DNA from: Sperchopsis tessellata
Lineage: Eukaryota > Arthropoda > Insecta > Coleoptera > Hydrophilidae
Direction of reading: 5' to 3'
Assembly (NCBI GenBank): GCA_033557685.1
Contig: JAWQRN010000078.1
Location: forward strand, 1-40,872
Length of the DNA stretch: 40,872 nt
Shown here: positions 1 to 11,277 of the stretch, in pieces
Layout: each line of letters starts with the position of its first letter
Position numbering within the stretch: the stretch's first letter is position 1
Made by a program: the position numbers and the translations under genes
Notes under the pieces: model-generated
Seen by the model: only the letters and a program-made list of their open reading frames with translations
What the model was told of the DNA's origin: nothing
The model's database searches: none

Positions 1-1218
1 TTTGAATGGTAACGTTTTCTTAGTTACCTTTCTTTAAAAAAAAATACAACAAAAAAAGACATTTATTAATAAACCGAAATTAGTTCTTAATCGTCACTAT
101 ATAACATACCTTGTCTGTATTATATTTACAAATTTAATTAAAAACTACATCTGTATTTTATCCTAGCAATTAACACATTATTTAAAATAGTTACAGACGT
201 TTTATTGTTCTTAAGTTTCAATTTTCCGAGTTTCGGTGCACAATTATTTTATGTTGACTCGTGCCGTGGTGCCTATTATTTTATATCTAGATTTTCATTA
301 GATCTATTAAAATTCACTATTTATTTACATCTAGAAATATAGACAGTATCGTTTCAAGGTTTGATTAAGAAGACCGTTACCGTAAACCCATTTTGCGGAA
401 ATGCAAAATTTCTCCATCCTTTTGTCTAATCGCTCTCTGGTTGCGTCGTTGTTCGGCCTGTTCTATAGGCAACCGAACTTACTTATTTAAATTTTCAAAA
501 TGTTCGCATTTAATTTAGACGGTTTTTTTGAAATGCTACATAAAGACAGAGGTCCATAAACTGTTCCAACCGTAGTTATTACATGAACCTAATGTTGTTA
601 AAATCTTCCTCAATTGTTATCTGAAAATTTAGCGACGTTCACTTCACCTTATATACAGCTCTTCTATAACTGTAATTTCAAATTATTTAAATTATATATC
701 CAGTTATATTATTTGATTTTTCTCTGGGCGGTAACATAACGTAATTTCCAAGTTTCATTCTATTTTAGATAAAAGCTTTTATTATTTTTCAGAATCTTCA
801 TCCTCGTGCTCTGTGAGACTACAGATACGAACGTTTTGTTTTCTTGAACGTTGCTCAATCACATTTAATATTTTCGTCACGTTCACGTTATTTTCTGTTG
901 GGGAATAATTTTCTGCCTTTGAATGAGCAATATCTCATTTTAAGTCTGTTATATCCTCCTTTAGATTTTTAACGTATTTATCAATTTTACAAGTTGTGGC
1001 ATTTTATATTTTTAAATACTTTTTGGATTTCACGTGCTTTTTTCCAAACTTTTATTTTCTCACATTACAGGAAAATGTTGAAGATTACCTGCAACGAAGC
1101 TAACCCTTTTACTAGTTTTGCCTCATGACATTATTATTAACAAATTATCTTCAGATGAAAGGTCTGGAACTGAATATTTTATACTATCGAAAGCAATATC
1201 GGGAAAAAGTCAAGTCTG
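1..1218. other. AT-rich sequence, no gene recognised
   Basis: No coding region, RNA gene or repeat boundary could be supported here. A weak minus-strand frame around 780-960 reads as a lysine/arginine-rich, stop-interrupted peptide and could be the worn end of a mobile element, but it matches no family I can name. Confidence 0.5.
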
Positions 1219-1231
1219 TAACAAATCACTA
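1219..1231. repeat. Left target-site duplication, 13 bp
   Basis: The 13-mer TAACAAATCACTA here is repeated exactly at 1468-1480. It brackets the foldback insertion at 1232-1467. Confidence 0.8.
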
Positions 1232-1252
1232 TTAAATAAAAAGCAGGATGTT
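1230..1252. repeat. Outer inverted-repeat arm, left
   Basis: The 23 bases are the exact reverse complement of 1406-1428. The first two bases overlap the target duplication. Confidence 0.85.
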
Positions 1253-1339
1253 CGACCATTCAGGTTATCATCCAGCTGCACGTGCATTCTGTGCAACGTG
1301 AACACAACACTGTTTTCACGTTGCCCAGAACGCACGTTC

Positions 1340-1376
1340 AGCTTGATGATGACCAGAATGGTCGAAACCGGTCGCT
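1340..1376 (+). ncRNA. Hammerhead-ribozyme-like motif
   Basis: Reading 5' to 3': AGC (1340-1342, stem I), TTGATGA (1343-1349, a C-to-T variant of the CTGATGA core), one extra T, GACC-AGAAT-GGTC (1351-1363, a 4-bp stem II hairpin), GAAA (1364-1367), a self-complementary ACCGGT (1367-1372, stem III), C at the cleavage position (1373), and GCT (1374-1376), which pairs with the first AGC. The order matches a type I hammerhead. The extra T and the C-to-T change may weaken or abolish cleavage. A decayed inverted copy lies at about 1252-1280 on the minus strand. Confidence 0.55.
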
Positions 1377-1405
1377 AAATAAATAATAAAAATATTGTGG
1401 AAGGA

Positions 1406-1428
1406 CAACATCCTGCTTTTTATTTAAT
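1406..1428. repeat. Outer inverted-repeat arm, right
   Basis: Exact reverse complement of 1230-1252; closes the stem of the foldback insertion. Confidence 0.85.
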
Positions 1429-1467
1429 AATAAATATCCACAAGACAGCAAATTTCCTTTTTAATAA

Positions 1468-1480
1468 TAACAAATCACTA
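1468..1480. repeat. Right target-site duplication, 13 bp
   Basis: Exact copy of 1219-1231. Confidence 0.8.
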
Positions 1481-2059
1481 GTTCAATGAAATATTACTTA
1501 AACATATTTAAAAATAATTATAGTGCTATTCCGTAAAATAGTTGTTCAATTAATGTTTCTAATGACGATTAATTGAAACGTTCATAGACCAACTAGAAAT
1601 GAATTAATTATACATTCTTCCATAGAAATGGATAAAAAATATATTTTTAATACTTTATTTTAGTGGCTAGGTAACTACATATTTATATTATGGACAATGA
1701 CGGAGTCTTATAAAATTCAACATATATTATTAAATGTCTAGAAAGGAAAATAATTCAGTCGAATGATTTTGAGGCTTCTAACTCATCTTTAGGAGATTTG
1801 ATATTTATCAAGACTAATATTGAGAAAAATTATTTATTTTTTCCCAGGTAGATGACGGTGAATTTTTGGTATCAATTGGGTAGGTTAATAATGTCTCTAC
1901 TTTATAGGACTTGCTTCACAGTAATCCATATATACTTGAATTGAGTTTTAACTAGATACTGGAAGAGAAAGGAAAATAATTTCCTGGATTTCTTGCCTGG
2001 TTCTTCTATAGGGTTTTTTGGCAACTTATCTATATAAATGTATTCACTGGTACCTATGT
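1481..2059. other. AT-rich sequence, no gene recognised
   Basis: No coding similarity seen. The right part may be 3' untranslated sequence of the minus-strand LINE that ends near 2060, but I cannot place its tail. Confidence 0.4.
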
Positions 2060-3700
2060 TATATAGACTTCCTAAAATAAAGAATGATATCTTGAAAATG
2101 AGACTGGTGGCTTGTTTATTACCTTTTCCATTGATGATATTCTTCTTCTTGCGGTACCTATCCTTTCCGGATTTCGCAGGCTACTGCCCTGAAAAGTTTG
2201 GTTGTGGTTATAGTGAACCATTTTTCAAGTTTTGTGGCCAAGAAATCTTCCAACTTCCTGGTCATCTCTTTCCGTGTACTTTCCCTTGTATGATAAGATG
2301 TAACATTCCATACCATTGTTCATTTCTCAAAATTTTTCCTGATTATTCTAATTTTTGGCGTATTATCGCTATGAGGGTTTCACATTCTTTGTTCATTCTA
2401 CCCAGAACCTCAATGTGGGTGATTCGTTTCATCCGGGAGATTCTCAGTATTCGTCTGTAATACCACATTTCAAAGGCTTCGCGTTTCTTCATAGGTGTTT
2501 CTGTTAGCGTTTATGGTTCTGCTCCATAAATAAGAACTGAGATCACGTAACATTGGAATAGACGGGTTTTAATTTTTAATAATAAGTCACGGCCTTTGAA
2601 GATTTTATTCATTTTGATGTAATACTTACAATTTGCTGTTCTTGTTATAGGTTGTATAGTTGTCTATTTTGTGTCTGATTCTTGCTAATAACCATATATT
2701 TAGTTTTTTCAACATTAAGGTCTTGACCGGAGTTTTGACTGGTTAATATGATATGTGACATATGTCTCTATATTCCCTCCAAACTGATTAAAAGTTCTGT
2801 ATTCACTAGTATGCTCTTCTCGGCGTCCTCCAATGCCAACTTAAAGATATAATATACACCCCTGCCGCACTCCTCGTTATATCTAAACCGCTTCCGTCAA
2901 TTCGTTTTTCGCTCTAATATCGGCTGAGTGGCTGTAATATATGTTTTGAATCACTATCCCTTCCTTGTCGTCCTAGCCGATTGTTTCCAGGAGTGACATA
3001 AGTTTATCATGCTTCACTATATCAAAGGCTTTCTGATTGATGATGAAGCCCACATAGACATCGCAGTTGACGTCTCTGCATCGTTGAAATAAAACTTGAA
3101 TTGCAAAAATGGCTTGGTTCGTGCCTAGAGCCTATCTGAATCCAAATTGTGTGCGAGTTAGATATGCTTCGCATTTTCTGTAAATCCTTTTTTGAATTAC
3201 TTTCAAGAATAAATATTATCTTTGGTACAGTGACAAATGTGCACGTTAACTAGCTTCTAGTGATCTTGCGTAAGTTATATACGATGTTGAATAGTGTCGG
3301 GTTGTATATCTTGTGCGTCCATGATTTTCAGGAACTCCGAATTAAAGTCATTTGGCCCTGCTGCCTATCCATCCTTTGTAGCGGCTGTAACTGTCGGTCC
3401 AGTGATGTATTCTCCGTTAAACAAGGTGCTGTTTCTTTCGACTTTGAATGAATATCTTACAAGTGATTTTTTGTTGTTCTACAGCAAGTATAGGGTTTCC
3501 TTGATCATCACAAAGATATCCTGCTTTTCTAAGTTTATACATTCCAGATACTTCTTTTACCTTCTTATGGATATTTAGTCATGTTTACGCTCCAAACTTT
3601 CAATTTTTGTGCTTTATCCTGCAAACCATTTTTTCTTGACTTCCCTGATTGCTTTCTTTATTCTATTTTCGATGTCCTTGTAGGTCGTGACGTATCCTTG
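2060..3700 (-). pseudogene. RTE-type LINE reverse transcriptase, broken
   Basis: The minus-strand frames show 'RTQFGFR' near 3150, 'IFAIQVLFQRCRDV' near 3095, 'QKAFDIVKHDKLM' around 3005-3035 (the D of the first catalytic motif), 'AVxIxRGVRQGCIL' near 2860, 'KTKYMVISKNQTQ' near 2700, and the C-terminal block 'VISVLIYGAE' (about 2545-2515) to 'EMWYYRRILRISR' (about 2465-2430). The YADD catalytic box expected between 'GVRQGC' and 'KTKYMV' is absent; the gap there is too short, so I read it as deleted. It would have copied the element's RNA at the nicked target together with the endonuclease upstream. It is clearly dead. The plus-strand 140-codon open frame at 2038-2460 is the antisense of this C-terminus. 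Confidence 0.88.
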
Positions 3701-3914
3701 CGCTAGTCTCCTGCCATCATCTCCAATATGTTGTCAGTTATCCGCTCTTTTTTCTTTTCCTCTTTCTGGTGAATGTGTTTGTCAAAAATTTGTTTCGATG
3801 TTTTGTGCAGTTTTGTTAGTACTGTCTTTGCATCCTTCATGTCCTCGTTGGCAATAAATTTGCCTTCGATAGTTTATCGTATTATTTGTTTAGTTTTATC
3901 ATCTTTCAGCAGTC

Positions 3915-4640
3915 ACTTGATTTTGTAATATTTCAGATTCTTTAGTTGCAATCTCATTGTACCGACTACAGGATTATGATCGGATTTTATGCCCACTCCT
4001 GGATAAATTTTTACCAGAGTTATTACGTTATGAAATCTTCTGTTGATCATGAAGTAATCGATTAAATTCCTAACAATATGATCTGGGGTGGCCTGAGGTG
4101 AATTCCATTTACAGAGTCTTTTTGGTGAGAGATCAAAGAAGGTATTGGTAGTTACAAATTGTTGTTCCATTATGAATGTGTTTAGCTGTTCTTCCCGTTC
4201 GGTACGTTCGCCAAGTCCAAAAGGACCTATGATTTCTCCACATCTTCCTTTTCCGATTTTGGCGTTGAAGTCGCCTATGACAAATGTGATGTCTTTTTCT
4301 GGATATTTTCCTGAGGATGTTCGTTAGGTCATTGTAAAGTTCTTCGATTATTTGGTCTTTAACTGGGTGCGAATTGATCTGGACTAGCAAAATTCTTTCT
4401 GGGAATGAAGTTAACAATATGTTCGGCAATCTCTTTCTTCACGATCACTCCCACGCTATTTATGTGTTCACCATCACTGTTTCCTCTGTAATACATTTTA
4501 TGGTTCTTTAGTTGCCTTCTTCCAGAGTTAGTCCAGCGCATCGTATCTCGCTAATGTCAATTGAGAGTATCTTCATTTCTTGATTGGTGTTATGTATCTC
4601 TCCCGCTACGTACACCGTTTTAACATTCTAGGTTCCAATT
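3915..4640 (-). pseudogene. RTE-type LINE endonuclease (APE fold), broken
   Basis: This domain nicks target DNA to prime reverse transcription. The minus strand shows, in order across three frames: a degenerate start corresponding to the usual 'NVRTL' region (about 4640); 'GVIVKKEIAEHIVNFIP' (about 4460-4400); 'ERILLVQINSHPVKD' (about 4395-4340); a 'VIGDFNAKIGKG'-like block broken by a frame change (about 4290-4245); 'NTFFDLSPKRLCKWNSP' (about 4150-4095); 'IDYFMINRRFHNV' (about 4065-4030); and 'SDHNPVV' (about 3985-3965), the catalytic D-H end of APE endonucleases. The last block, 3913-4170, is open for 85 codons. RT follows about 200 bp downstream on the same strand. At least two frameshifts and several stops make it non-functional. 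Confidence 0.88.
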
Positions 4641-4900
4641 TTTATAGGTAACTCAGGAGTTTTTACAGCTTTTTAATCGGTATTGAGACGTTATGCATTT
4701 TTGTTGCCTGAGTCTGCGACTATGTCTGTGTGCAAGGGTTGTAAGGTTTTGTACTACATTGGTTTCTGCCATTTTGATTGTACTCGGGATGTTCATGGGA
4801 CCTTTAATGAATTAGTTTCCCGTTGTCTTCTGCAACTTCATGCCGTTGTCCATTTAAAGGCTCATCAGCCTTTAGGGATGATTTCACATTACAAGGATTA

Positions 4901-5262
4901 GAGGGTGCCCTTAATCTTGCCAGCTCATCTACCTAAATCTGTTGGCTAACAAGAGGTGTCTACTTTTTTCTGCAGATATTCGGTCTGTTATACTAACCCA
5001 AAAAATGCGTGGTGACACTTTCACATGTTTTCGCCGTACCACGGATCTTCCTCTCCGTCTTTACTGGCGTTGTTGTCTACACCCGTATCCCTGGATATAG
5101 GAAAGCGTTATGGCCTGCAATACTGTGTCTACAGCAGAAATTAGCCAGCGTCTCATACAAAACGGGCTCACCCCCGTGGCGTGAACGCGCCTGCTGGGAT
5201 TTATTCCGGTGGATTCGAAGAAAAAGGGTCTAGTTTCTCCTGGACCGGGTTAATTTCTTTTT
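4901..5262 (-). other. GC-richer segment 5' of the RTE endonuclease
   Basis: This segment is richer in G/C than its surroundings and lies immediately 5' of the minus-strand LINE. It has no intact frame on either strand. I suspect it is the 5' untranslated region or leading part of that LINE, but nothing in the sequence proves it, and it could be a separate insertion. Confidence 0.35.
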
Positions 5263-5849
5263 TTCACTTTTCCACTCATAAAGATACGTTGATGATGTCA
5301 TTTGTTATTAGACAATTGAAATCGATTCGTTTCCCGAATTCCTGATCTATATTAAGCAGAATATGAAATAATAATGTTTATTAGCTCTCCAAGCAGAGGC
5401 AAAAAGTTTTTTATATCTAATGACGATTTTTTGACTGAAGTGAAGCTGAGATCCATTATGCGACCAAATATAAAAAATAAACTTACCATTGTGTCACGCA
5501 TTACGTTATATTCACTACCAAGAAACTACAGCGAAAGTTTTTGTTTAGATTTTGTTTTGTAAGTCAGTTACGTTCATTCAATTATTAATGAGCGATTCCG
5601 AAGAATATTAAAACAACACTGAAAATCAAGAAAACAGCATGAGCAAATATATAAATCTATTAAAGGGTAATGCGTTTCCAAGACAGTAAAAGAAATAAAT
5701 GAAACTGTGTTGCTGACTTTTTTTATCTTTATTAAAATCTCCAAACAGTTAATGGAGTGAATATTCAATATCGAATTTAGCAATGTGCGCTCATGATAAC
5801 ATCGACGTGACAAAATTCAAGCAGCTCATTTATTAAATGTAATAGACTT
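5263..5849. other. AT-rich sequence, no gene recognised
   Basis: Only short A/T-biased frames occur here. None shows a recognisable domain. Confidence 0.45.
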
Positions 5850-6090
5850 CCACGGTTAGTATCTGTATGAATGTTGTTTCCTGGTGGAAACCGTGTAGAG
5901 GCTCTGACAAGTTCCGACGGTTCGTCCACTGTTGCAAGGGACATTTTCAAAGCGAGCGATGTTATATAGGCAAGGACTGGAGTGGGGATGTGCACTAGTG
6001 CATAACAGTTGCGCTGGGGTGATTGTTACCGAGTGCCGGAGGGAAACGAGAGAGGGGGATTCTCCAAGCAACTCGCCGAAGTATTGTCAC
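5850..6090 (-). promoter_or_regulatory. GC-rich TATA-containing segment, possible Penelope-type terminal repeat
   Basis: Read on the minus strand, a GC-rich stretch (about 6085-5980) runs into TATATAAC (plus 5962-5968) followed by a short frame beginning 'MSLATVDEP'. This is the arrangement of a compact promoter. It sits about 150 bp before the Penelope-like RT but in the opposite orientation. Penelope-like elements are known to carry terminal repeats in direct or inverted orientation, so an inverted terminal repeat is one reading. A host promoter or an unrelated repeat is possible. Confidence 0.35.
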
Positions 6091-6239
6091 CACATTATTG
6101 TGAAATTATGTAAACAATACCTTTCTTGCAAAATAGCATAAGCCCCATATACAGAATCAGATATACGGTCAATCTATCGTCTCGTACCCTTTCCTAACAA
6201 TAGTATATAATAATAAAAAGTTTACATCTGGAACCTAAT

Positions 6240-7040
6240 GATCAGAAGTATGTTCTACCTCATGATGCTCGCAACTCAACCAGTTTATTGGTCTTCTTCA
6301 TACATCAAGAAAATTTCTAATATGGTTCTCAACAAAAACAACCTGCACGTCAGCTTCGATGTAGTTTCCTTGTTCACGCAGTTTCCTGTCCACGATTCCA
6401 TCCAGATTATTCGCTAGCTGCTGGCTAAAAATCTCTTCCATTCACTATAGCGGACTAAGCAGGAATATGCCTGAGATCGACATGCTTTATATTCCGTGGC
6501 ATGTGTAATGAACAAACTTCTGGTACCACTATGGGATCATCACTCTCCCCTGTCATAGTAATCATTTTATGGAAGCTTTCGAGGTACAGGTTTTAGCTTC
6601 TGCTCGTCTGAAACCCAAATGTTGGTATAGATATCTGGATGACACTTTGTGGTATGTTCCCATGGATTCGAGATTCTTGATGGATTTCTACGACACCGTA
6701 CCGATATTCAATTCACACATTCCTTGAGATCTCTAGGGTAATCCCGTTCTTAGGGGTTCTTGTTGTAAGGTTTGCCGATGTCACATTTTGCCATTCAGTC
6801 TATCGCAAGCCCACGTATACGGATAGGAAACGTCAAGATTCATATCCACACCACCTTTCTCAGAAAATATCAGTAATCAATTATCTGGCCTACAGATCTT
6901 TCAGTTTAAGCGAAAAAAGATATTTTATCCGAAGAACTTAGTCAAATGTAAAAAATACGCACGTGGCCAACTGGTACAGATCATCGGTTATACAAATGGC
7001 TATCCAGCGTTTTACAAGTCCTCCTCCTCATATCCAGAAC
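6240..7040 (+). pseudogene. Penelope-like reverse transcriptase, broken
   Basis: Blocks in order: 'SSSYIKKISNMVLN' (about 6290-6330); 'VSFDVVSLFTQFPVHDSI' (6352-6405), the first catalytic-aspartate motif of this family; 'KPKCWYRYLDDTLWYVP' with RYLDD at 6629-6643, the catalytic aspartate pair intact; then, after a frame change, 'FCHSVYRKPTYTDR' (about 6785-6830) and 'KISVINYLAYRSFSLSEKRY' (about 6860-6920), the thumb-side blocks. The RT resembles telomerase RT more than LINE RTs and lacks an upstream APE domain. A frameshift near 6420 removes the region between motif A and YLDD from the reading frame, and another follows near 6720, so no product is possible. Confidence 0.85.
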
Positions 7041-7149
7041 CTGGATATTATTGGCCAAGCTTACTTGTCATAAGTATAAATCCCGACAGAGAAGTTAGCA
7101 AGTTTACTCCACACACATTCTATCAAGATTATTTTCCGACCTTTTATCA

Positions 7150-7400
7150 AAATCAGAGAAATCATTCCTTCTTCAAAAGATTCAATTATTTTGCAATCCA
7201 AAGTGTACACAAGTCCATGTACACGTGGCTTAGTGTAAATTGGTTAGACAAAATGAATTAGCTCCACTCGCTGTAGAGAACATTAAAAGCAAACCCGTCT
7301 CAAACAGTTTTCTATATCTTCATTAGCAGAACATAAATTAGATACAGGCCTTGAAATTCTCTTTAAGAACATACATTTATAGGTCCATTTATAGGAAAGC
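7150..7400 (+). pseudogene. GIY-YIG endonuclease remnant of the Penelope-like element
   Basis: The frame reads 'KVYTSPCTRGLV*IG*T' (about 7200-7245), matching the family's 'GVYKIPCxCGxxYIGxT' with the second Y changed to a stop. About 80 bases on comes 'SLAEHKLDTGLEILFKNIHL' (about 7320-7380), matching the conserved H-E region. This nuclease would nick the target for priming. The stop in the YIG motif and loss of the CxxC-like spacing make it dead. It follows the RT by about 110 bp on the same strand. Confidence 0.75.
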
Positions 7401-7410
7401 ATCCGGAAAA

Positions 7411-9030
7411 TCTATGTTTCTCACTTTCTTGAACTGGTTGGCACCTGCGCCTAGCACTCTTACTATCAGTAAATATTAATTTTACCTCAAATTGGGGAAA
7501 GTGACCTTCTACGGAATTTTTTTTTGTCCTAAGTTACGGTTTATTAATATTGGTTTGTTCTCTAGATAAAATCGCCAGATATTATACTTTCCAGTAATGC
7601 CGAGTTTTTGATAATTTAATATCACTTTATCTATTTGGTAGTAAGAAAGTATTCTTTCTAAATTGAATGAAAGCCTTCTCAAACTACCCACGCAATTTTT
7701 TTCGATTGAGTATTGTACTCAGCTTGGAAGTGTTTTCTTCTGTAGCCGTATTCATGGACTATTTAACATTCTCTCGTCTCGTGAGAACTTTCTCTTTGAA
7801 TTCAAAATGAATTAATTAACATATGGCAAGTAATTTCAGTATTGATTTAATTGGTAGGTTAGTATATAAGACACCCACAACATTCTTTTAAACTGATACA
7901 GGCTTCTTCTTTAGCTTGTCAACAGAACTCCAATTTCATGTTTTTTTCTTGTTTTTTTTCTTTCCAAGTAATTAGATATATAAAAATATACTTATTTGAT
8001 GTTAATAATTGTTTCAAGTGTTCTTTGAATTATAAAAAAATATTTTTCGTCAATAAAGTTCTTTTATTCGCTTGAAGTAGATCTGGTGTATGCAAATCGA
8101 AATGCAAATAGAGCCCAGTTGTTTATTTTGGTCAGAATTATAAGAATGTAAGTAACATGGAACATTTGTGATAAGAAAGGCCCTCTCACACCGGTTCATT
8201 TTTGGTCATATATTTATTAAAATTGATGCGTTTCGTCCTCTTCATTTTTGTCCCTTTGCTCTTTGGACAACCAGAAAATTTTAAGGAAAATATTTAAAAT
8301 CTAGTTGATTTAATTAGACATTACATGGTCTCTGTTTCATCTTTAATTTCTTGCGTGTTAAATGTATTGCATTTCAATTTAATTGCTTAGTTTATTCAAT
8401 ATATTATGTGTGCCCACTGGTTCTTATTTTATATACCTTATGGAGATTTTCGTCGAGATTTCTACCAGACGTATAAAAAATTGATATTTTTCGTTCGACG
8501 TTTACATTGTCATCTACGTCAGGTACGGTGTGTACTATGGCTTAAGGCGTTTTTCAAATTAGTACTTTTTTCAAAATCTTTATATACTAGGTTAGCTTCA
8601 ACTTCTGATTTTGCTGTTTGGTTGCCTATCATCTACAATTTTGTTCAAGTTAATATTTCTTCTTGTGTTTGTTTTCATTCTGGTCTGTCCCTTAGGGCTA
8701 TATTTATATACGATATTTTAAATTATTTTTTATTTTATCTTCGTTTGTTTTATACATTTGGTTGTTTTTATTTCATGTTTTTTTTTTATTTTACATCTAC
8801 CAATGAGGCCGGTTATTTTTATAGTACGTCTAGAAGGTAAGGTGACATGCCTCGAGATCAGACTACTGAATTGTTAATAAACAATTCATTGACACTCCTC
8901 ACTTCTCCAAAACCTATTAGCTACAAAATTTCTTGAAAATAATTTTATTATTGTTAGTTGCAATAAAATACTCGTCTGCTAAAGGACACATTTGGTGCTT
9001 ATTAATATTTATACCTTTTATTTGGTTTCA
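7411..9030. other. AT-rich sequence, no gene recognised
   Basis: The longest open frame (8406-8840, +, 144 codons) is rich in F, Y and L, has no recognisable domain and looks like a chance frame in A/T-rich DNA. A short minus-strand block near 8480-8530 faintly resembles the core spacing of the hammerhead motifs elsewhere in the window, but it is too weak to call. Confidence 0.4.
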
Positions 9031-9033
9031 TCC

Positions 9034-9060
9034 TTATATAAGCGTTTAAAGCTTATATAA
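9034..9060. repeat. Small perfect inverted repeat (hairpin)
   Basis: TTATATAAGC (9034-9043) and GCTTATATAA (9051-9060) are exact reverse complements around a 7-base loop. The stem extends to flanking CC and GG with a small bulge. Function unknown. Confidence 0.7.
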
Positions 9061-11277
9061 TAAGGTGAAAATACTCTATATTATGGATGTACATTATATT
9101 ATTCAAATATTAACAAGTTATATATTGCCATTTTGTATAAAACAGTTTCTAAATTAGTTTGTTGTATAAATACAAAAGTATTATGATAATTGTAAAATAT
9201 ACAATAACATGAAAAATATTAAATATTATATATAAATTAATATGAATACACCCTGAAACATCGATCTCGAAGCAGCAATTGCTTAGTTCCCGATGAACGT
9301 ATGATAACGTTATATTGAATACACTGGGATAACTTTGGTACTGGAGTCGTATTCTATGGGGAATATCGAGGCATTTTTTTTCAATTGATTCCAATTTATT
9401 TATTACATCGGCGTTCCTCGCACAATCTTTCGACGTATGTGCAGCATTGCAATCGGTTTGAATTGTTGGTTATTCTTAACTATATACGTGAAATGATATA
9501 GTGTGATCTGTTCATTTAATATCTTGATATATAATGTGACAGAATTAGAGTATGTATTTAATAGTACCTACTTATTTTAAATAATAATCGATATTAATCC
9601 ATTAGGTGTGAATCAGCCATTATACGAGTTAATTTAAATTTTCTCTCTCTCAATAAGGCGCATATTTTGTTTCGAATGAATAAACTAAAAAAATATGGAT
9701 GGGGAATAATTTGGGATATACACGGTTGATGGGATAGAGAAGGCATTGGGAACAGAAGTTTTTCGAATATGTTGGAGTAAACACAAATGCGTTTACCAAC
9801 TCGTGCCACAAATATATTAATCACAAATATGATCAAATTAGTGATTTTTATTAGTGATTTACGCTACAGTATTTCTCACTAGTACCTATAAATAAGCTAT
9901 TAATTGATTATCTTTCGTGTATTTATTCAATACTTTAAATATTAAGTGTAGTGTCCGTTGGAAGTGCGTTTAACGTAAAATAATTATATTGGTAATTGAA
10001 TTGTGATTTGTTTTCTTCATTTAGTAGTAAGTGACTTAATATTATTAATTTGTTTCAAATACCTGGTTATTTAATACATTTTAAGATACATAATTCATTT
10101 AAACTCAGGTTTCCCTATTACAGTTTATTTTGTTTTGTAAATTAAAACTTGTTTGAGTATACAATGTCCTTATATTATACAGTATTTCTGTGTTCATCAA
10201 TAAAGTTGATTTTACTGAGTCAATTTATACTTATTAATCAGTGAAACATATTTGTGACGTTCATTATAGTTTAACGTTTTGAAGTCGTGATTTATTTATT
10301 CAGTTTTCTTTCATTTACAAAATATACCAGGCCGCACATGAGATTGTTTTGTCTTTTGGAATTAATGCTCGTTAGAAATCTCTTCTTGCTGTATTGTTAT
10401 CCTCCTATAGTAAATGTTTTAAATGTTATATGCTTTATTATAAAAGTTCTTTGTTAACATATTTAAACAGGTATCAATTGATTTAACTGTGATTTTGTAT
10501 TCTTTGTTTTATTGTTTAACATTTTAACTTGTCATTTTTTTTATTATTATTGTTATTGTCTTTTATTTTATTATGCTATATGTTTGATATAATTAAGGAA
10601 TATTTTCCAGCTGGCTCTTTGTTTAGATATTTTTGTAAATGTACAGTCACATTGATTTTGAAGATTTCTCATCAATGATAATTAGTTTGGATATTTGAAA
10701 TGATACTTCTGGGGTTATGGCTTGTGACTTATTATTTTATATAAAGGAAAAATAAGACCATAATTCTTTGCAAATTGATATTCCAGGGGGAAAATGTATC
10801 CATCTCTTCTTCTGACGTAAATAAGATTTATTAATTACAGTTTTGGACTATGAACATGTACCAGATGTACTCAAAAAGTATTCGAAAGTAATATGTTTTT
10901 CAGTTCTATAAATAAAATTTGTACTTTTGAATGTCTGAGGATGTATGTTAACATGGACTCATGTACAATTATTACTTTATATATCGGGTTGGTGGTGATC
11001 CTGAGGCACTCAAGTTATTATGAAGGTTTTATCTTGTTTGTGGAGTTTGCTCACATAGTAACTTAGTTTGTCTTGCGTGGTAAATGTCCACACATGAACA
11101 AGGTGGCAGTTCGTTCCCTTCGTTGTTTATTTATTCAATAATTATTAAAGCATAATCCAATTGAATCGGAATTGCAACAGTTATGTGTGATTTTGGAGAT
11201 AAGCCAGCTATAGGCGAAGGCTATAAATTATTCCTTCGTATATTATTTTGTTAGTATTCATTGTATAATCATATCCA
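9061..11277. other. AT-rich sequence, no gene recognised
   Basis: No frame longer than about 80 codons occurs, none with a recognisable domain. Minus-strand frames at 9149-9394 and 9594-9836 are A/T-biased and unsupported. Confidence 0.45.

Larger units (their letters stand above)
1232..1467 (+). mobile_element. Foldback insertion (236 bp) with hammerhead-like core
   Basis: A non-coding insertion bounded by a perfect 13-bp direct repeat, which is what target-primed or Penelope-type retrotransposition would leave. It is largely an imperfect palindrome. The outer arms 1230-1252 and 1406-1428 are a perfect 23-bp inverted repeat. The inner arms, about 1253-1304 and 1308-1364, are diverged inverted copies of a hammerhead-like sequence. 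The right arm has about 40 extra bases (1367-1405) that the left lacks, including the end of the ribozyme core and an A/T-rich run. It encodes no protein. From family knowledge, Penelope-like elements and retrozymes carry hammerheads and duplicate targets; assigning this insertion to either is inference. Confidence 0.65.
2060..4900 (-). mobile_element. RTE-type non-LTR retrotransposon, decayed
   Basis: On the minus strand the order is an APE-type endonuclease (about 4640-3915), a basic linker, then RT (about 3700-2060). This is the layout of RTE-clade LINEs, whose C-terminus with an 'LIYGAE...' to 'EMWYYRRILRISR' block resembles that of BovB-like elements. Stops and frameshifts are frequent throughout. 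Neither end is sharply defined: 4660-4900 may be the N-terminal part or 5' untranslated sequence, and no clear tail or target duplication was found. The open plus-strand frames in this interval are antisense to the element. Confidence 0.85.
6240..7410 (+). mobile_element. Penelope-like retroelement, decayed
   Basis: On the plus strand a Penelope-type RT (6240-7040) is followed by a GIY-YIG endonuclease remnant (7150-7400), the diagnostic order of endonuclease-bearing Penelope-like elements. Several frameshifts separate the conserved blocks. No ends or target duplication could be defined. Confidence 0.85.

Noticed and set aside
1118..1378. 86-codon plus-strand frame
   Set aside because: It runs across the boundary of the foldback insertion and through the hammerhead-like palindrome, so it is accidental.
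2038..2460. 140-codon plus-strand open frame, hydrophobic
   Set aside because: It is the exact antisense of the conserved C-terminal region of the RTE-type RT on the minus strand.
8480..8530. Minus-strand GTAGATGACAATG...GTCGAACG block resembling a hammerhead core
   Set aside because: The first core block is interrupted and GAAA is missing; too weak without other copies to compare.
8406..8840. 144-codon plus-strand frame followed by a GGTAAGG donor-like site
   Set aside because: The longest frame outside the transposon relics, but F/Y/L-rich and low-complexity with no domain, and a chance frame of this length is plausible in such AT-rich DNA.
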